Assembly (NCBI RefSeq): GCF_001267925.1
Contig: NZ_CP011409.1
Location: 4,402,001 to 4,466,000 of the forward strand
Direction: 5' to 3'
DNA: 64,000 nt
DNA from: Herbaspirillum hiltneri N3
GTDB taxonomy: Bacteria; Pseudomonadota; Gammaproteobacteria; Burkholderiales; Burkholderiaceae_D
In this document: positions 62,063 through 64,000 of the stretch, piece by piece
Position numbering within the stretch: the stretch's first letter is position 1
Layout: every line of letters begins with the position of its first letter
Made by a program: the position numbers and the translations under genes
The notes under the pieces: model-generated
Seen by the model: only the letters and a program-made list of their open reading frames with translations
Databases searched by the model: none
What the model was told of the DNA's origin: nothing

Positions 62063-62314
62063 CTAATGCAATGGCGGCGCTATGCCGTCAACCTGCTCGA
62101 GCAGATACCGAAGGACTGTTTCTTTGGCTTGACTCTCCGTTAAGCCATAGTAATTCTGTTCCAAGCGATGAGCACCGACGTAAAGGTCCACTTGGAAGGT
62201 GCCCTTAAGCCGGCGGATAGACTCATAAGCAGTGTCGCGCTGAATGGTTACATGGACTTCTTCCCCAGGATGCACTTTTGACGAAATAGAGAATTTCTCG
62301 ATTAGAACCTGCAT
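62063..62314 (-). CDS. small hypothetical protein
   Basis: An 83-residue protein (SSKVHPGEEVHVTIQRDTAY, EQNYYGLTESQAKETVLRYL) with a natural composition but no family I recognise. It has no array motif, so it lies outside the cassette array. Confidence 0.45.
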   Translation of the reverse strand: MQVLIEKFSISSKVHPGEEVHVTIQRDTAYESIRRLKGTFQVDLYVGAHRLEQNYYGLTESQAKETVLRYLLEQVDGIAPPLH

Positions 62315-62467
62315 TCCCCCCCCCAGAACATGCCGATAATCAGAGAAAAGTGATTGGATTGCTTTTCCTATACCTACACGGAAGCCGTCTGTCTGTTCAC
62401 AGTGACAATCATCCGAGCCTGAAATGCTTATCCAATGAAGCCTCAGGCCGAGACGGACCGCAGCTAC

Positions 62468-62701
62468 TTAAACAGCGTGACCCGCCCCTTGTGATGTCAA
62501 TTGACCAATCTGGTCATATGCCCACCAAGCAGGGCCGACAAGATATGCAGACACAGCTCTGGGGCCCTTCCTTTTGGCACATACGACGACTTCTACACCG
62601 AACACGTTCAATAGCTTAAGACCGACCCCGGATTGCGCTCCAGAACAGAGCACGCCTAATTGAGTGATGCCGAGGCGCCGAACAGCCTCGCTCCGGGTCA
62701 T
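62468..62701 (-). pseudogene. decayed Xre-AbrB antitoxin pair
   Basis: The frame from MTRSEAVRRLGI runs through GLKLLNVFGVEVVVCAKRKG into YDQIGQLTSQGAGHAV. These parallel MTKREAARRLGI, VLKLLNVLGVEVVMRAKTEG and MTKLVTLTSKGRVTLP of the intact genes at 63335 and 63112. The HTH is diverged and the AbrB part is cut short. The region 62315-62467 holds no gene. Confidence 0.6.
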
Positions 62702-62882
62702 ACTCGATTCCTCGCCGTACCCTCTAACCTTTGGGTAACTAGACGGCATCCTCTGCCCCAAGACTCCCTGCGACTCAAGCCGCAATCGCTTAGTTTTTAT
62801 GCAAACTCTGGCTTACTATTGAAAAACCATCTTCCGCTAGCATGTCTGAGAATGTCTAAATCAACACATCCAGGAACCGACG

Positions 62883-63071
62883 GTGAGTAAAGAAGTTAAA
62901 AGCCCTTGTGTCTCACTTTGTTATTTGAAGCACGATGTCTGCACTGGTTGTGGCCGCTCCAAATCTGAAATCAAGGATTGGAAGGGCATGAAACACAAGG
63001 AACAGAAGGCGACCGTGGGGCGCGCGGCGGTAAGGCTGAAGGAAATCCGCAAGAAAGAAGGGAAGCGATAG
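62883..63071 (+). CDS. DUF1289 protein
   Basis: A 62-residue protein starting GTG. SPCVSLCYLKHDVCTGCGRS has the DUF1289 four-Cys pattern, and IKDWKGMKHKEQKATV follows as in the family. Small Cys-rich proteins of this kind are widespread in proteobacteria; the function is not established. It may mark core DNA or hitchhike. Confidence 0.8.
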   Translation: MSKEVKSPCVSLCYLKHDVCTGCGRSKSEIKDWKGMKHKEQKATVGRAAVRLKEIRKKEGKR

Positions 63072-63111
63072 GCTAGTTGCCGGCGTCAATACCTCTCCAC
63101 GCAAAAATCAG

Positions 63112-63330
63112 TCAACGTTTCATATCCGCGATAGTGACAGATGGTTGATTCTGTCCGGTCAGGATGCCCGCGAGGTCAGACAACTTCTGATGCTTGACGC
63201 GCATTATCACGGTCCCATCAGCCAGCTGTGAGAACGTCAGCTTGGCACCAGGCTCAAGGCCGAGACTGGCACGCAGCTCTTTAGGTAGCGTGACCCGCCC
63301 CTTGGATGTCAATGTGACTAATTTGGTCAT
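63112..63330 (-). CDS. AbrB/MazE-type antitoxin-like protein
   Basis: A 72-residue swapped-hairpin protein: MTKLVTLTSKGRVTLPKELR and LGLEPGAKLTFSQLADGTV. Start at ATG 63330, two bases after the stop of the Xre gene (a longer in-frame start overlaps it). No toxin gene follows. Confidence 0.75.
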   Translation of the reverse strand: MTKLVTLTSKGRVTLPKELRASLGLEPGAKLTFSQLADGTVIMRVKHQKLSDLAGILTGQNQPSVTIADMKR

Positions 63331-63334
63331 AGCG

Positions 63335-63601
63335 CTACCAGGCGGGACCACCGCGAAACGTCGACACGCCTTTTGGCCCCTCCGTTTTGGCGCGCATGAC
63401 GACTTCTACGCCAAGCACATTCAACAACTTCAGTACCCTCTCCGTGCTGACCGCCCCAGGATTGCGTTCCAGAGCGGAGAACGCCTGTTTCTTGATGCCG
63501 AGGCGCCGAGCGGCTTCTCTCTTCGTCATCCGTGCTTCTTTGCGATAGGCCTGCAGCAGCACGCTAAGAGTGTCAGGGCCTTGCACAGTAAATTCGTTCA
63601 T
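63335..63601 (-). CDS. Xre-family regulator
   Basis: An 88-residue protein with an HTH (EARMTKREAARRLGIKKQAF, SALERNPGAVSTERVLKLLN). It precedes and is coupled to the AbrB-type gene. A decayed copy of the pair is at 62468. Confidence 0.8.
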   Translation of the reverse strand: MNEFTVQGPDTLSVLLQAYRKEARMTKREAARRLGIKKQAFSALERNPGAVSTERVLKLLNVLGVEVVMRAKTEGPKGVSTFRGGPAW

Positions 63602-63616
63602 ACAGTGTTTAAGATG

Positions 63617-63638
63617 TATTCGGCAATTACTACGAATA
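63617..63638 (-). promoter_or_regulatory. operator-like inverted repeat upstream of the Xre gene
   Basis: TATTCG and CGAATA separated by ten bases, 16 bases before the Xre start. Typical shape for autoregulation by a small Xre protein; binding is inferred. Confidence 0.5.
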
Positions 63639-63655
63639 TTGAGTATTTCATTTTT

Positions 63656-63985
63656 TTACAGCGGTGACGGGGAACCGCTTACGGTGGCTTCATGAAGCTT
63701 ATCGAGCGCCAGTTGGACTCCGGTCTTGACTGTCAACGGTGGAGCCGGTCCGTTGGGCCCATCTATAAACTGCTGCAGCACCTTTTTGTCAAAAATAGCA
63801 ATTTCGTAGCCAAGCCGGTCCAGCAAAGACATCAACTCCATCACACTGAAGTCTCCCTGCTCGTCCAGAATTTTGACAATGGTGCCGGCGGAAAATCCCA
63901 GGCTAGCATCCAGGTCGTCGTAGTTGAACGCGTATTGACTCAACTCGTTTCTGAGAAAATCGGAGATGTCAGATAGGTTTTTCAT
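63656..63985 (-). CDS. antitoxin-like HTH protein, copy 2
   Basis: A 109-residue protein nearly the same as the 46288 product (QYAFNYDDLDASLGFSAGTI, LDRLGYEI, VKTGVQLALDKLHE) with a different C-terminal tail (ATVSGSPSPL). It lies upstream of the Xre-AbrB pair on the same strand. Confidence 0.65.
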   Translation of the reverse strand: MKNLSDISDFLRNELSQYAFNYDDLDASLGFSAGTIVKILDEQGDFSVMELMSLLDRLGYEIAIFDKKVLQQFIDGPNGPAPPLTVKTGVQLALDKLHEATVSGSPSPL

Positions 63986-64000
63986 CAGTCGAGCGCCCTT

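Overview
The window looks like a chromosomal segment of a betaproteobacterium, most likely Oxalobacteraceae (Herbaspirillum/Collimonas type). The basis is the GC-rich, strongly codon-biased left part and the glmU - Lrp/AsnC regulator - glmS neighbourhood. The genus is an inference, because there is no rRNA or tRNA to confirm it.

Positions 1-18975 are a surface-glycan locus (O-antigen or similar). It holds the end of a dTDP-rhamnose set (rfbC partial, rfbD) and a leftward block for a CDP-linked, probably C-methylated sugar (cytidylyltransferase, epimerase, zinc-finger C-methyltransferase). It also holds several glycosyltransferases, one of them fused to a methyltransferase, two PhyH-type oxygenases, a TylF-like and other methyltransferases, a WbqC protein, a DegT aminotransferase and a NeuD-like acyltransferase. 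Positions 19227-23052 carry glmU, an Lrp-family regulator and glmS, which are core genes.

Directly behind the glmS stop codon (the classic attTn7 position) base composition drops and a Tn7-like transposon begins. Its transposition genes lie in the unusual order ATPase (TnsC) - TniQ/TnsD - second TniQ - TnsA - stand-alone TnsB N-terminal domain - TnsB. The ATPase has Arg in place of the Walker A Lys. The first TniQ gene is split at a run of nine A's. The operon is preceded by about 275 nt of mutually exclusive hairpins and an H-type pseudoknot. Cargo near the transposition genes includes a phosphatase, a DUF6471 protein, a HipA kinase with an Xre protein, a structured intergenic region and two very large STAND-type NTPases. 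One STAND protein has a Cap4/DUF4297-like nuclease domain; the other has Xre and restriction-endonuclease-like N-terminal domains. A candidate far end lies at 44548.

From 44549 onward there is more accessory DNA: a lipoprotein, a possible nuclease, toxin-antitoxin remnants and an OLD-like ATPase/TOPRIM nuclease. Then comes a striking array (about 49.5-61.5 kb) of more than 20 short single genes, all on the minus strand. Nearly every stop codon is followed by a copy of one short imperfect palindrome (plus-strand core GGCCGATTGCGGAC), a cassette-like layout with no integrase and no obvious attC sites. Many encode small membrane, secreted or immunity-like proteins (DUF2185, LprI-like). An IS256-family element sits inside the array. 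The right edge holds duplicated and decayed Xre/AbrB antitoxin genes and a DUF1289 gene.
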